Shown here piece after piece: positions 1 to 8,770 of a stretch of 64,000 nucleotides of DNA. Origin of the DNA: Dyadobacter sp. CY261. Its GTDB lineage: Bacteria; Bacteroidota; Bacteroidia; Cytophagales; Spirosomataceae. Made by a program: the position numbers and the translations under genes. Location: NCBI RefSeq assembly GCF_021440085.1, contig NZ_JAKCPW010000003.1, positions 372,001 through 436,000 on the forward strand, in the 5' to 3' direction. The first letter of the stretch is position 1; every line of letters starts with the position of its first letter. The notes under the pieces were generated by a model, which was given only the letters and a program-made list of their open reading frames with translations, searched no databases and was not told the origin of the DNA.

Positions 1-1
1 G

Positions 2-76
2 AATATTCTGCTTTCGCCCGACGAAGCGGATGCCTTCCTCAAAAACTTGCAGACCGACACACCATTGTTTAGCTAG
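2..76 (+). CDS. C-terminal end of a protein starting before the window
   Basis: An open frame enters from the left edge and stops with TAG at 74-76. The visible residues (about 24) include SPDEADAFLKNL and read like a normal protein end. It faces the esterase on the opposite strand, whose natural stop lies 16 bases away. Too little is visible to name a family. Confidence 0.5.
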   Translation, partial: NILLSPDEADAFLKNLQTDTPLFS

Positions 77-91
77 GGCACGAACCCCCAC

Positions 92-1134
92 CTATTTGCT
101 TAGCAGATTTTTGGAAAAGAACGGCAGCATCTTTGTCTCGATCCGCTCACCGATTTTGTTTAGATGGTCGCCCTGATATTCTTCGTAAGCATGCTCGACT
201 TTGTAGTTGGCATCACCTCATGCAGCCTTTTAATATTGGTGGCAATGGGCTGGTCACGGTCACCGGCGTCGAAGCCGATCCCTTTCATTTGTTTGAGATT
301 GGTAATGTATTGATCGATATCCGATAGCGGCACATTAGCACTCCATTTGATCTCGGCGGCAGGACTTAGCTTCCCATTTTCGACGATCGGGTCAGTGAAG
401 AATGGCGGTCGTGTCGGATTGGGAGACCAGGCTGCGGCATAGGCGAGGGCGGCTTTGGTCAAAAAATCGGCTTTTGAGATGTCCTCCACCGTTTTTACTG
501 CTTCGATTTTGGCAATAGCCTCGGACGACGAATGCACGTTACCCGGTGCAAGACAGCATGGACTCAGCAGATAAATGCTGGAAAATATCTCTGGGTGGCG
601 TTCCCCGATCCGGATGGTGCCATATCCTCCCATCGAATGTCCGGCCAAACCGCGGCTGTGCGCTTTCGGGATCGTGCGGTAATGCCGGTCGATGTAGTTA
701 ATAAGCTCTTTGGACACAAAGTCCTCCCAGTTGCCGGCAGTAATGGAATTAGAATAATAGCTGCCGCCACTGCGTGTGAACGCATTGGGTGTAACGATGA
801 TCATCTCTTGCGCCTGTCCCGAAGCAAATACCTTATCGACTATTACCGGAAGGTTAATCCAATGCTTCACAAATCCGTACCATTGTGCATCCGTGTCCGT
901 GAAGCCATGCAGCAAATACACCACCGGAAACCGTCGTTTTGCATCTTTTTTATAGCTGGGCGGCAAATACACCGACACGTCCGGATCGGCCGGGTTACCT
1001 TCCAAATTGCCTTCGAGAGCCTTACCGTGCACTTTGATCCGCTCCACAGCGCCTTTCAGAGGCGCTTGGGCAAATGTAATCGCAGGCGCGATCAGGATTG
1101 AAAACAAAAAGGCGGTCAATCTACTTTTCTTCAT
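92..1134 (-). pseudogene. Secreted esterase (PF00756 type) with a frameshift near its end
   Basis: Alpha/beta hydrolase of the putative esterase D / feruloyl esterase family. A signal peptide spans about residues 1-22 (ending TFAQA). The nucleophile motif GHSMGG has Ser167 and an oxyanion-type YLLHGF lies near residue 75. The annotated frame runs off-family after residue ~302 (RLHEV) and stops at 160. One base is missing at about 215-216: after GAG-GT the next frame reads [20 protein letters not shown] and continues to a natural TAG at 92-94. The restored tail carries the expected catalytic His (QGDH). As written the protein would lack that His, so it is either a pseudogene or a sequencing error. 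Family assignment is firm; the disruption is seen directly. Confidence 0.85.
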
Positions 1135-1217
1135 TTCAGGTCAGGTTTTAATATGGCCCCAAATTAAGAAAGATTGACCGCCTGTTAAAGCGCATTTTCG
1201 ATGACAATGATTTTCTG

Positions 1218-2099
1218 TTAATAAAGAAATCGCTGCCCCTCCTGCAAAGTCGAAACATGCCTCATTTTTCCGTGGCGAAAAGCACTGTAAAGCTCCCTGA
1301 TCTCGTCCTGATGGTCGGAAATAAACGGGCCATAGGAAATTATTTTATCGTTTTGTGGCTCGCCCGCGTATAACACGACGCGTGCGCCCCCGCGGTCCGC
1401 GACTACCGTCAAATCGCTTGTTGCACCTACCGAACCCCTATCCAACCAGCCTACCTGACTGGCAATCAGTGATTTCTGATCATTTCCTACTGTCACATTT
1501 CCTTCTATCACATACAGAAACGCATTGTAAGATGCCGGCAGTGATTCGCTAAGCCTGGCACCCGGTTGCAAGCGAATATCCGCGACGATCAACGGCACGT
1601 GGTTTTTTACCGGCGAATGTAAACCCGCGAATGAGCCACTGTACAAAACCGTTTTCACCCCGTTCATTTCCACCGTCGGTGCATTTTCAAAAGAGAGGTC
1701 CTGTACCCTGGGTTCCGCCCAGCGGTCGGCTTTGGGCAGGTTCAACCACATTTGCAACATACGCATCCGTGACTTGCCTTCGATGGTTTCGGTATGCACG
1801 ATACCGCTACCAGCGGTCATCATCTGGAAATCGCCTTGTTTCATGATATGGGTTTCATCGCCGATTTCGCCTTCGAGCAAAAGTGAAACTGTTTCAAAGC
1901 CGGCATGCGGATGTGGCCCGCCCACGGGTTCGTCGTCTTGTTTGTCGAGAAAATCGTCCATTAGCAGAATGAACGGGTCACTGTGTTCGAACTCCTTGTA
2001 AACTACTGCCCGCGCCGTATGGTCGGGACCGAGAAAACCCGGCTCCGCAGCCGGTGTTTTGATACTGACTATTTTCCTCGTTATACTTTGATTTTCCAT
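1218..2099 (-). CDS. Pirin family protein
   Basis: Bicupin pirin of about 293 residues. The N-terminal cupin has the metal-binding pattern GGPHPHAGFETVS and the later HTE of SGIVHTET, as in iron-binding pirins such as YhhW with quercetinase-like activity. The C-terminal cupin is the pirin_C half. I chose the ATG at 2099 because pirins begin close to this point and AGAGGAA lies upstream; an in-frame ATG at 2144 would add 15 unlikely residues. It stands alone with its own 5' region. The biological substrate is unknown. Confidence 0.88.
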   Translation of the reverse strand: MENQSITRKIVSIKTPAAEPGFLGPDHTARAVVYKEFEHSDPFILLMDDFLDKQDDEPVGGPHPHAGFETVSLLLEGEIGDETHIMKQGDFQMMTAGSGIVHTETIEGKSRMRMLQMWLNLPKADRWAEPRVQDLSFENAPTVEMNGVKTVLYSGSFAGLHSPVKNHVPLIVADIRLQPGARLSESLPASYNAFLYVIEGNVTVGNDQKSLIASQVGWLDRGSVGATSDLTVVADRGGARVVLYAGEPQNDKIISYGPFISDHQDEIRELYSAFRHGKMRHVSTLQEGQRFLY

Positions 2100-2359
2100 G
2101 ATGTGTTTTCCTCTCAAGATTACTGAAACCATGGCCGGCTTCATTTAGTAAACAAAAACAGCACGCTCACTGTGCGCCATACACCGCTATACATTTTGTT
2201 AGCACAATGCGGCTGATGTGCCTCATACAGGAAATCAGGGATACCGGCAAATTCTTTTTGTCAACTTTTTGTTGAAACAAGTGACAGGGCAATCATTGCA
2301 AACCTGCACGGTGGCCTATGTCATAAAAAACAGTTTAAGAGCCCATTCTACACTTCACA

Positions 2360-2854
2360 ATGCAATTTTATTCAGAACGTTTACGCTACGAAAAATTTAC
2401 TCCAAACCATTTTGAGAACTATTTCCGGCTTGTATCGCAGCAGGACGTGATGTTTCACATCAGCGGCGCCGGGCTTGATCTCGAAGGGGCGCACCGGAGA
2501 TTTGAAATATCGCTCCGTGCCGACCGGCAGCAGAGTGATATGGGTTTTGTCGCAGTCTATGAGCAGGCAAGGGATTTATATGTAGGCTTAGGCAAAATCG
2601 TCCCTTTTGAAGATGGTTTTACCGAAATTGGCTATGCATTGCTGCCTGAATTCTGGGGCCAGGGCTATGCGTCGGAGATTACCCGAAGACTCATTGCCTA
2701 TGCCCGTGATTGCGGAAAGGTGGAATCACTTGTTGCGTTGGTAGCTCCCGAAAATCGAGCGTCTATTCATGTACTCACCAAGCAGCAATTCCGTTTCTTC
2801 CGGGAAGTTCCCGAAGGCGACGAAGTTCGGCACGATTACATTCTGGATTTGTAG
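2360..2854 (+). CDS. GNAT family N-acetyltransferase (RimJ/RimL-like)
   Basis: A 164-residue acetyltransferase. It begins with the SERLRYEKFTPNHFE pattern usual for RimJ/RimL-type GNATs. It has the acetyl-CoA loop GQGYASE at about residues 110-116, followed by VALVAPENRASI, the conserved beta5-alpha4 segment with Asn-Xaa-Ala-Ser. The substrate cannot be deduced. It is monocistronic and converges on the FAD oxidoreductase across a hairpin terminator. Confidence 0.85.
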   Translation: MQFYSERLRYEKFTPNHFENYFRLVSQQDVMFHISGAGLDLEGAHRRFEISLRADRQQSDMGFVAVYEQARDLYVGLGKIVPFEDGFTEIGYALLPEFWGQGYASEITRRLIAYARDCGKVESLVALVAPENRASIHVLTKQQFRFFREVPEGDEVRHDYILDL

Positions 2855-2958
2855 GCCTGACGATCGGTGAATGCCAGACGGATTTCCGAGTTGGGATCGG
2901 CATACAATTGAGCCAAACCTCCGTAGTAGAGGTTCAGGCTTTTATTGGGCAGGCGGCC

Positions 2959-3003
2959 ATGGCTTGAAATGATTTTGATGCCGCAAATTTCATTTCAAGC
3001 CAT
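2959..3003. terminator. Bidirectional hairpin between convergent genes
   Basis: A perfect 14-base inverted repeat, ATGGCTTGAAATGA (2959-2972) and its complement (2990-3003), encloses a 17-base loop. It lies between the ends of the GNAT gene and the oppositely oriented oxidoreductase. A classical T-tract is weak, so terminator is an inference from position and symmetry. Confidence 0.55.
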
Positions 3004-3015
3004 CAATCTGCCACT

Positions 3016-4431
3016 TCAAATTGTATGCGCTGGGTTGTTGATGTGGTTATTTGTCAAAATAGGAAAGTGAATTGCGAATTCCTCTTTCTTCCAGATTGCC
3101 TCAATTGCATTCATAGCGCTCCTAGACGCATCACTTGAACTCACGTGATCGAATTCACCCTGGCGTCCGATATTATGTATATCCCAGTTCAAAAGCCCTT
3201 CGTGAAAGTCATTGACCTTTGTCCTGTCAAATGATTTTCCGAAAACAGGATAGCCGTTTTCTGTAATACGGTGCCCTATTAATGAAATATTTTCAAAAGT
3301 ATCTTGCAGTTTCGTCGTTTCAAAAGTTTTTCTGAAATCAGAATCCAGTTCTATTGTAAGAAGCGGATTGGACAATTCATCCTTAGCCGGCATCGACTCA
3401 ACAACAAAATAATGCCGGCGTGGTGTGTTGTCAGTTTTCTCGATATTATAATAGTTGGAATGAAACGTAATTCTTTTCCATTTCCCTTTTCTGGAAAAAT
3501 TAAAAAGTACAAAGCATTCTGGTAGGATTGCTTCCTTTGCCTCATAGAACAGGCTGCATAAAGGCTGATAATTTATGTGAGCATCCAATTTTATCCCGGT
3601 CATCTTGCTTGTCAAATGTAAAGGCTGGCTCGATAAAAGGTAATCATACTCCACAATTGACCCATCGCTCACTTCTATACACTTGTCCCTATAATTAATC
3701 TTTTCAACCCGGCGATTGTATAGCACATTACCACCGGTGACCATGATTGCTTCCCCAATATATTCGTACATAGCAGCAAATCCGGATTCAGGTCTCGCCC
3801 AAACATTTTGCGCGATAGAATATCTCGCGAAGTAATCAAAATTACCTTTCAGTATGTTTTTAAGCACATTTTTGCTCCTGAATTTATCAATTACACCGTT
3901 AACCCTTTTCCGGGCAAACTCGACATGAATATCTCCTGGATGTAAGTGAAACAATCGTTGTATATAGTTATCCAGCCCGGTTTTTCTATAAAACGGCCCC
4001 ATAAAATACAAGAGTAGTTCCTCCACATTGCTGCATTCCGATTCAGAATGAAACACCCGGTATTGCAAAATTCTAAACAGGTCCCAGAGCGTTGCTACCA
4101 GCCCATGTTCCTTCACATATCCCCTTAGCGTTATCGGATACTTGTCAAGATTAAAATCATTACTTAATGATAAATGTCCGGAACTTCCAGCGTGTATCAT
4201 TTTTTCCCGGAGACCTGGGAACAACGAAAGAATCTGATGGTGGCTCCAAAAAAAGAATGCCCCCAAGTCAAAATGCAATCCATCAATTTCTACATCTTTA
4301 TGAAGACCGCCCAATGAACCGGCAGCTTCCAGCAATGTCACATTTTGAAAGCCTTTTTTTAAGGCATGCGCAGCAGCAGCGCATCCCGCAGGGCCGCCGC
4401 CTATTATGACAATTCTTTTGTCAATCTTCAT
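3016..4431 (-). CDS. FAD-dependent oxidoreductase (protoporphyrinogen oxidase / UDP-galactopyranose mutase-like)
   Basis: A 471-residue flavoprotein of the amine-oxidase/PPOX superfamily. The dinucleotide-binding fingerprint GGGPAGCAAAAHALKKG is at residues ~11-27, followed by the acidic residue of LLEAAGSLGGLHKD and the second FAD contact FDLGAFFFW. The last third holds the C-terminal FAD-binding segment (GRQGEFDHVSSSDA). Family members include UDP-galactopyranose mutase-like and LPS-associated oxidoreductases; no carbohydrate neighbours help here. Start is the only ATG giving the full Rossmann strand (MKIDKRIVIIGGG). The gene is visibly more AT-rich than most neighbours, which suggests later acquisition. 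Confidence 0.75.
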   Translation of the reverse strand: MKIDKRIVIIGGGPAGCAAAAHALKKGFQNVTLLEAAGSLGGLHKDVEIDGLHFDLGAFFFWSHHQILSLFPGLREKMIHAGSSGHLSLSNDFNLDKYPITLRGYVKEHGLVATLWDLFRILQYRVFHSESECSNVEELLLYFMGPFYRKTGLDNYIQRLFHLHPGDIHVEFARKRVNGVIDKFRSKNVLKNILKGNFDYFARYSIAQNVWARPESGFAAMYEYIGEAIMVTGGNVLYNRRVEKINYRDKCIEVSDGSIVEYDYLLSSQPLHLTSKMTGIKLDAHINYQPLCSLFYEAKEAILPECFVLFNFSRKGKWKRITFHSNYYNIEKTDNTPRRHYFVVESMPAKDELSNPLLTIELDSDFRKTFETTKLQDTFENISLIGHRITENGYPVFGKSFDRTKVNDFHEGLLNWDIHNIGRQGEFDHVSSSDASRSAMNAIEAIWKKEEFAIHFPILTNNHINNPAHTI

Positions 4432-4636
4432 GAAAATCGTAGAGGTGTTAAATGATCATATTTTAACTCAGCATCAATTCAGATATCCAATATATCACAT
4501 TTATTATTGGTTTAAGACAAATGTACCAATTGTAATTTCCTTTGGTGACAAATGTCCCCCAAACGTCAGTGATCGACTGCGATGCATTCAATGATTATCC
4601 CAAGTTGTGGGGGTTGTTTTTTGTACAAATCGATAT

Positions 4637-5337
4637 TCACCGCTTACCCTCCTTGTGTCTTTTACCTGTCGATGTGTGGACCGTGATGCCACCGGTTCGA
4701 TAGGTACCAGGCGGCAATGAGTCCAGGAAAGCAAGGAATGAACTCGACAATCCGAGGGTGGATTCTATCTCCTTAATAAAATCATCGATGGCAATTGCCT
4801 CTTTAAAATAGTACCTCTGACTCGATGGATTGCTGTAACTTTTAAAAGTGAATGAAACTGGTGTAGTATATTCAATTGAATAGCTTGTGCCGTCCCCAGT
4901 TATCCGCCTTGGTCGTAAATCATCTCCGTTGGGAATGGAAGCAATCGATCGCTTTGCGAATGCCTCATAGACCTTGCGTGCCTGTGACTTTTTCAGTGGC
5001 TTAATATTAAACAGAAGTTTTTCGTCTGAGCGCGAAACATACCCCTTATTGTCTGACAGAGCCTGTTTTGTGAAGAAATATCGCTTTCCTTTAAATGTAT
5101 CGAAGTCATTCGTTTGAATCTCAACCGCCCAATTTCTGAAGAAATCCGCAACATCAGGCTGTCTTTCGAAACATGCGGATCGATCATACCCATTGTTACC
5201 ATTCGCTCACGCTGCCAACGATACCACAATGTCGTGTCGCCAGAATTATTAACAGGGATTGAAACCTGTTTTGGTTGACCGCAAAGGCCCGAAAAAACGA
5301 ACAATGCAAGTAGAATGGTTAGTAGCCTAGACCTCAT
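4637..5337 (-). pseudogene. Secreted protein of unknown family, frameshifted
   Basis: The 5' part (ATG at 5337) encodes a signal peptide, MRSRLLTILLALFVFSGLCG, then KQVSIPVNNSGDTTLWYRWQ. That frame stops at 4993 after a low-quality tail. A second frame, open from about 5215 to TGA at 4637-4639, reads NNGYDRSACFERQPDVADFF and continues for about 190 codons of plausible protein ending KRHKEGKR. The two halves join if one indel lies between about 5,195 and 5,225, giving about 230 residues. I do not recognise the family. It is either a true frameshift or a sequence error; the long second frame with no start of its own is direct evidence. Confidence 0.65.
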
Positions 5338-5511
5338 AGCATGCTAAAATATTTTCCTTATTAAATTCTAAAATATCGGCTACAAAAGCAAGCTTCACAA
5401 CTTATACGGCGCGTTGGAGGCCTCAGCATCCCTCTTTTACACTTGGCATAATTCTTTGAGCCAGCCTACTCAAACGCAAATCATACCACATCAGCAAAGA
5501 GCTGGCACCAA

Positions 5512-6417
5512 ATGACTGAACAACAACCATTTACGCACCAAACCATCGTAGTCGCCGGGGCGACAGGCCACCTGGGGACATTAATTGTAAAAGAACTCCT
5601 CGCCCGGCACGCGCATGTGAAGGCGCTTGTGCGCAAGGACACGCCTCTCACCAAAACCGATCCGCTCGAAAAAGCCGGTGCAATGGTAATCCCGGTTGAT
5701 TATCAGAATACGGTAACACTCGTCGAAGCGCTTCAAAATTCGCAATGCGTCGTTTCGGCGTTATCCGGGTTACGGGAAGTGATTGTAGAAACGCAATCTC
5801 TGTTATTAACGGCGGCCCTGGATGCGGGCGTGCCTCGCTTCGTTCCATCGGACTATTGCATCGACTACACCAAACTCGCCGAAGGCTCGAACCGTAATCT
5901 TGATCTGCGAAGGGAATTTGCCAAAATCCTCGACCACACGCCCATTCACGCCACATCAGTGCTCAATGGAATGTTTACCGACCTGCTCAAAGGCCAGGCA
6001 CCGCTAATACTGCCGTCATTCAACCGGGTAATTTATTGGGGCGATGCCGACCAGCCGATGGATTTCACGACAATCGCTGACACTGCCGCATTCACTGCCG
6101 TCGCCGCGCTCGATTCGCAGGCGCCGCGATTCCTGAAAATAGCGGGCGAAGTCGCCACAATCCGTGGCTTGCAGCGGGCTGCGAGCCAGGCATATGGAAA
6201 GGAGTTTAGTTTACGCAGGATGGGCGGACTTGGATTTTTGGAAACGATGATCAGCATTATGCGGACCATCGCCCCTGCCAAAGACAGCGTGTTCCCGCCA
6301 TGGCAGGGCATGCAGTATTTACACAATATGCTCACCGGTTTACCGAAATTGGAGCCGTTGGATAATGCGCGTTATCCCGAGATTAAATGGACAAGGGTGC
6401 GCGAGGTACTTGCTTAG
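5512..6417 (+). CDS. NmrA-like NAD(P)-binding reductase
   Basis: Atypical short-chain dehydrogenase of 301 residues. The NADPH-binding motif GATGHLG lies at about residues 16-22, and VKALVRKDT follows with the Arg that favours NADP. VPSDYCIDYTKL is the segment seen in isoflavone reductase/phenylcoumaran reductase-like proteins. The substrate is unknown. It is a single gene converging on the hydrolase operon; the two stops are adjacent (6417 and 6418). Confidence 0.85.
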   Translation: MTEQQPFTHQTIVVAGATGHLGTLIVKELLARHAHVKALVRKDTPLTKTDPLEKAGAMVIPVDYQNTVTLVEALQNSQCVVSALSGLREVIVETQSLLLTAALDAGVPRFVPSDYCIDYTKLAEGSNRNLDLRREFAKILDHTPIHATSVLNGMFTDLLKGQAPLILPSFNRVIYWGDADQPMDFTTIADTAAFTAVAALDSQAPRFLKIAGEVATIRGLQRAASQAYGKEFSLRRMGGLGFLETMISIMRTIAPAKDSVFPPWQGMQYLHNMLTGLPKLEPLDNARYPEIKWTRVREVLA

Positions 6418-7269
6418 CTATTCTGCCAGAAATTCCTTAATGAGTGTCGCGGTAACTTCCGGTTGTTTGCTATCGGGTTTGGGGGTACATATTTCGCCGA
6501 GTAATGCACCGTGTATGCCGGGCAGGATTACCAGTTGCGCTTTTGGGATTAGTCTGGAAACTTCTACGACGTGTTCAATCTTAATCACATCCTGGTCACC
6601 GGACATGATCAATGCGGGTGCCTGAATGCGCGTAAGATCGCTTTCAGGCCAGTCGGCGAAGGTGCGGCGGCGTTCGCGGTCCTTGTTGAACATGGCTTGC
6701 AACCCCTTTGGGTCGGGGTTTACTTTGAGGAAGCTTTCCTTCAATGGTGCGGGCATGTTATCGAGCGAAGCATTGTCCATCATCTCAAAAAAACCATCGA
6801 TCATCCCGGCGCGGGTGTAGTTGGAGGCCACAACGATGATCTTGTTGATCAGCTCAGGATGGCGTCCTGCCAGTTGCATCGTCGTGCAGCCGCCGTCGCT
6901 GAAACCGAGGACATTGGCTTTGCTTACTTTTAAATATTTCAACAAACCGGCCACATCGTCCGCATCCTGAGTGAACGACTCTGGTGTGTCGCGGTCGCTC
7001 GTGCGTCCATGGGCTTGCATCTCAACGGCGATGATTTTGGTAAATGCGGATAACCGCGGAAAAATGCGACCAAACGTTGTTTCGATCGTAGAACCGCCAC
7101 CGTGGATCAGCACGAGCGGCATATCGCCGCTTCCGTGGATCTCGTAATACATTTTCAGGCCGTTGACGGGCGCATAACCGGTTGTTTTTGCTTGCTCCAT
7201 TTTATTTTGCTGTGCTTGAACGGATAAATGCAACATTGCGCAAAGCAATGCGAGTGCCAGGGTTTTCAT
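6418..7269 (-). CDS. Secreted alpha/beta hydrolase
   Basis: Alpha/beta hydrolase fold protein of about 283 residues. It has a signal peptide (MKTLALALLCAMLHLSVQAQ), oxyanion HGGG, nucleophile elbow GFSDGG with Ser, acid in SGDQD and His in PGIHG. I chose the ATG at 7269: it gives the signal peptide and overlaps the stop of the upstream SRPBCC gene by four bases (ATGA), implying translational coupling. The longer open frame to 7401 would add 44 residues inside the SRPBCC gene. Third gene of the ArsR/SRPBCC operon, so it probably shares its regulation. Substrate unknown. Confidence 0.85.
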   Translation of the reverse strand: MKTLALALLCAMLHLSVQAQQNKMEQAKTTGYAPVNGLKMYYEIHGSGDMPLVLIHGGGSTIETTFGRIFPRLSAFTKIIAVEMQAHGRTSDRDTPESFTQDADDVAGLLKYLKVSKANVLGFSDGGCTTMQLAGRHPELINKIIVVASNYTRAGMIDGFFEMMDNASLDNMPAPLKESFLKVNPDPKGLQAMFNKDRERRRTFADWPESDLTRIQAPALIMSGDQDVIKIEHVVEVSRLIPKAQLVILPGIHGALLGEICTPKPDSKQPEVTATLIKEFLAE

Positions 7270-7736
7270 GATTGCCGTGCCGATTTTCTGTCTTCCAGGT
7301 ACAACGAGAGCTTGTCCACATTCTGCTTCAAACCTTCGGCAGCATTGTTCGATTTTATAATCCTGATCATTTGCTCGGTCGATTCGAAAAGCATGTGCCA
7401 TTTCAGGAAAGTCTCCTCACCCTGCGCTTCGAATTCCACGGTAGTAACGAAGTTGGGTGCAAAGTGCTGGAATACAATCTTCTTCAAGGGAACAACCTCC
7501 TTAAATATACTCCTGTTCTGGTAGTCTTTCCCATCGGGCCCGTGCATAACGAGCTCCCAGGCACCACCAGGCTCTACGTCCATCGTGGTAATGGTGTTGG
7601 TAAAACCGGTCGGCCCCCACCATTTGGCTATATGTTCGGGCTGGGTCCAAACTTCCCATACCAATTCGACAGGTGCATTGAGTTTGCGGGTAATGATCAG
7701 TTCGCGGTCGTGCGTGCTGCTTTTTTCATTTTCCAT
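7266..7736 (-). CDS. SRPBCC (AHSA1-like) domain protein
   Basis: A 156-residue START/Bet v1-like protein of the AHSA1 group. RKLNAPVELVWEVWTQPEHIAKWWGPTGF is the family's N-terminal signature, written here for recognition only in part: the WGPxGF motif sits at about residues 40-45. Such proteins bind hydrophobic ligands and commonly pair with an ArsR-type repressor. It overlaps the ArsR gene by 11 bases and the hydrolase by 4, so all three form one operon. Confidence 0.88.
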   Translation of the reverse strand: MENEKSSTHDRELIITRKLNAPVELVWEVWTQPEHIAKWWGPTGFTNTITTMDVEPGGAWELVMHGPDGKDYQNRSIFKEVVPLKKIVFQHFAPNFVTTVEFEAQGEETFLKWHMLFESTEQMIRIIKSNNAAEGLKQNVDKLSLYLEDRKSARQS

Positions 7737-8058
7737 ATCGCTCTTTTTTTAGTTGTTCCAAATAGGCTTCCAATGAATCCAGTTTCGCTTCCCAATGCTT
7801 TTTGTACTGCTCCACCCACATGGAGACCTCGCTCAGCTGGTCGAGACGGGCTTCGCAAATGTGGTCCCTACCTTCCTTCCGTATAAAAATCAACCCGCAA
7901 TCGGTGAGTATTTTGACATGCAAGGAAATCGCCTGTCGGGTCACATCGAAATGCTCGGCAATGGTATTCACATTCTGCGGCTGTTCGGCCAGCATCCCGA
8001 TGATCGCCCGGCGAGTAGGATCTGCAATGGCCTGATATACATCTCTTCGTGCTTTCAT
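7726..8058 (-). CDS. ArsR-family winged-helix repressor
   Basis: About 110 residues. The core reads RRDVYQAIADPTRR, then AEHFDVTRQAISLHV as the recognition helix. No ArsR/SmtB metal-binding Cys pair is seen, so a metal is unlikely to be the signal; these SRPBCC-linked repressors respond to unknown ligands or dimer state. The ATG at 8058 (MKARRDVYQ) matches its paralogue at 25701-26042; the ORF's upstream ATG at 8109 would run through the operator. It heads the operon and probably represses it through the two repeats at 8064-8105. Confidence 0.88.
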   Translation of the reverse strand: MKARRDVYQAIADPTRRAIIGMLAEQPQNVNTIAEHFDVTRQAISLHVKILTDCGLIFIRKEGRDHICEARLDQLSEVSMWVEQYKKHWEAKLDSLEAYLEQLKKERYGK

Positions 8059-8063
8059 AATAG

Positions 8064-8105
8064 GCAAGTATTTGCTTGCAAATATATACGCAAGTATTTG
8101 CTTGC
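8064..8105. promoter_or_regulatory. Double operator upstream of the ArsR operon
   Basis: Two identical 16-base sites GCAAGTATTTGCTTGC lie at 8064-8079 and 8090-8105, 26 bases apart. Each has GCAAG/CTTGC symmetry. They sit 6 bases upstream of the repressor start, a typical autoregulatory position. Binding by the ArsR protein is inferred. Confidence 0.7.
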
Positions 8106-8270
8106 GCAATAGCTATTATTTATTTTTGAAGTGTCATGGAAACGTTTTCACTTTGGCGCACCAACCCCCTGCGGTTGTCCCTTTTAGGGAGCATGCGTGA
8201 CAGTTGCATCTGATACTTTTGCATCAGTCAACAACTAAACCAATCCAATCACCATCAAAATCTTTTAGCT

Positions 8271-8699
8271 ATGCCCAAGATCAATCCTTACCTCAACTTC
8301 GACGGGAATGCCGAAGAGGCTTTCACATTCTACAAATCCGTATTTGGCGGAGAATTCCAGGGTGTTCACAGAATGGACGGCGCGCCAGGCACGGAGAATT
8401 TGCCTGAAAACGAGAGAAACCGTATTATGCACATCGCATTGCCGGTCGGTGATGAACTGCTGATGGCTTCGGACATTATGCCATCTATGGGCCACACGCT
8501 CAGCCTCGGCAACAACAACTACATTTCAATTTTCACAGACAGCCGCGAGCAAGCCGATGCGTATTTCAATGGCCTCTCGGCAGGTGGTACCATCGAAATG
8601 CCCATGGAAGACCAGTTCTGGGGCGATTACTTCGGAGCCTTCAGAGACAAGTTCGGTATAAACTGGATGATAAACTTCCCCGCGCAGCACAGCGCATAA
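8271..8699 (+). CDS. VOC family protein (PhnB-like)
   Basis: A 142-residue vicinal oxygen chelate fold protein of the PhnB / 3-demethylubiquinone methyltransferase-like group: INPYLNFDGNAEEAFTFYKSVFGGEF at the N-terminus and WGDYFGAFRDKFGINWMIN at the C-terminus are the family's two landmarks (quoted here as recognised blocks; key residues FYKSVFGG and WGDYFG). Function of such stand-alone proteins is not known. It is followed by a strong terminator and reads away from the ArsR operon. Confidence 0.85.
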   Translation: MPKINPYLNFDGNAEEAFTFYKSVFGGEFQGVHRMDGAPGTENLPENERNRIMHIALPVGDELLMASDIMPSMGHTLSLGNNNYISIFTDSREQADAYFNGLSAGGTIEMPMEDQFWGDYFGAFRDKFGINWMINFPAQHSA

Positions 8700-8717
8700 T
8701 GTACAGTTGTAATGGCG

Positions 8718-8752
8718 AAAGGCCGGTTCAAAAGATGCGAACCGGCCTTTTT
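8718..8752 (+). terminator. Rho-independent terminator
   Basis: AAGGCCGGTTC (8719-8729) pairs with GAACCGGCCTT (8739-8749) around a 9-base loop, followed by a short T run. It lies just after the VOC gene and can also serve the opposing peptidase gene. Confidence 0.85.
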
Positions 8753-8770
8753 ACATGAAAACACTACACA

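Noticed and set aside
133..327. Plus-strand frame over the esterase 3' end
   Set aside because: Antisense to the frameshifted esterase; no family features.
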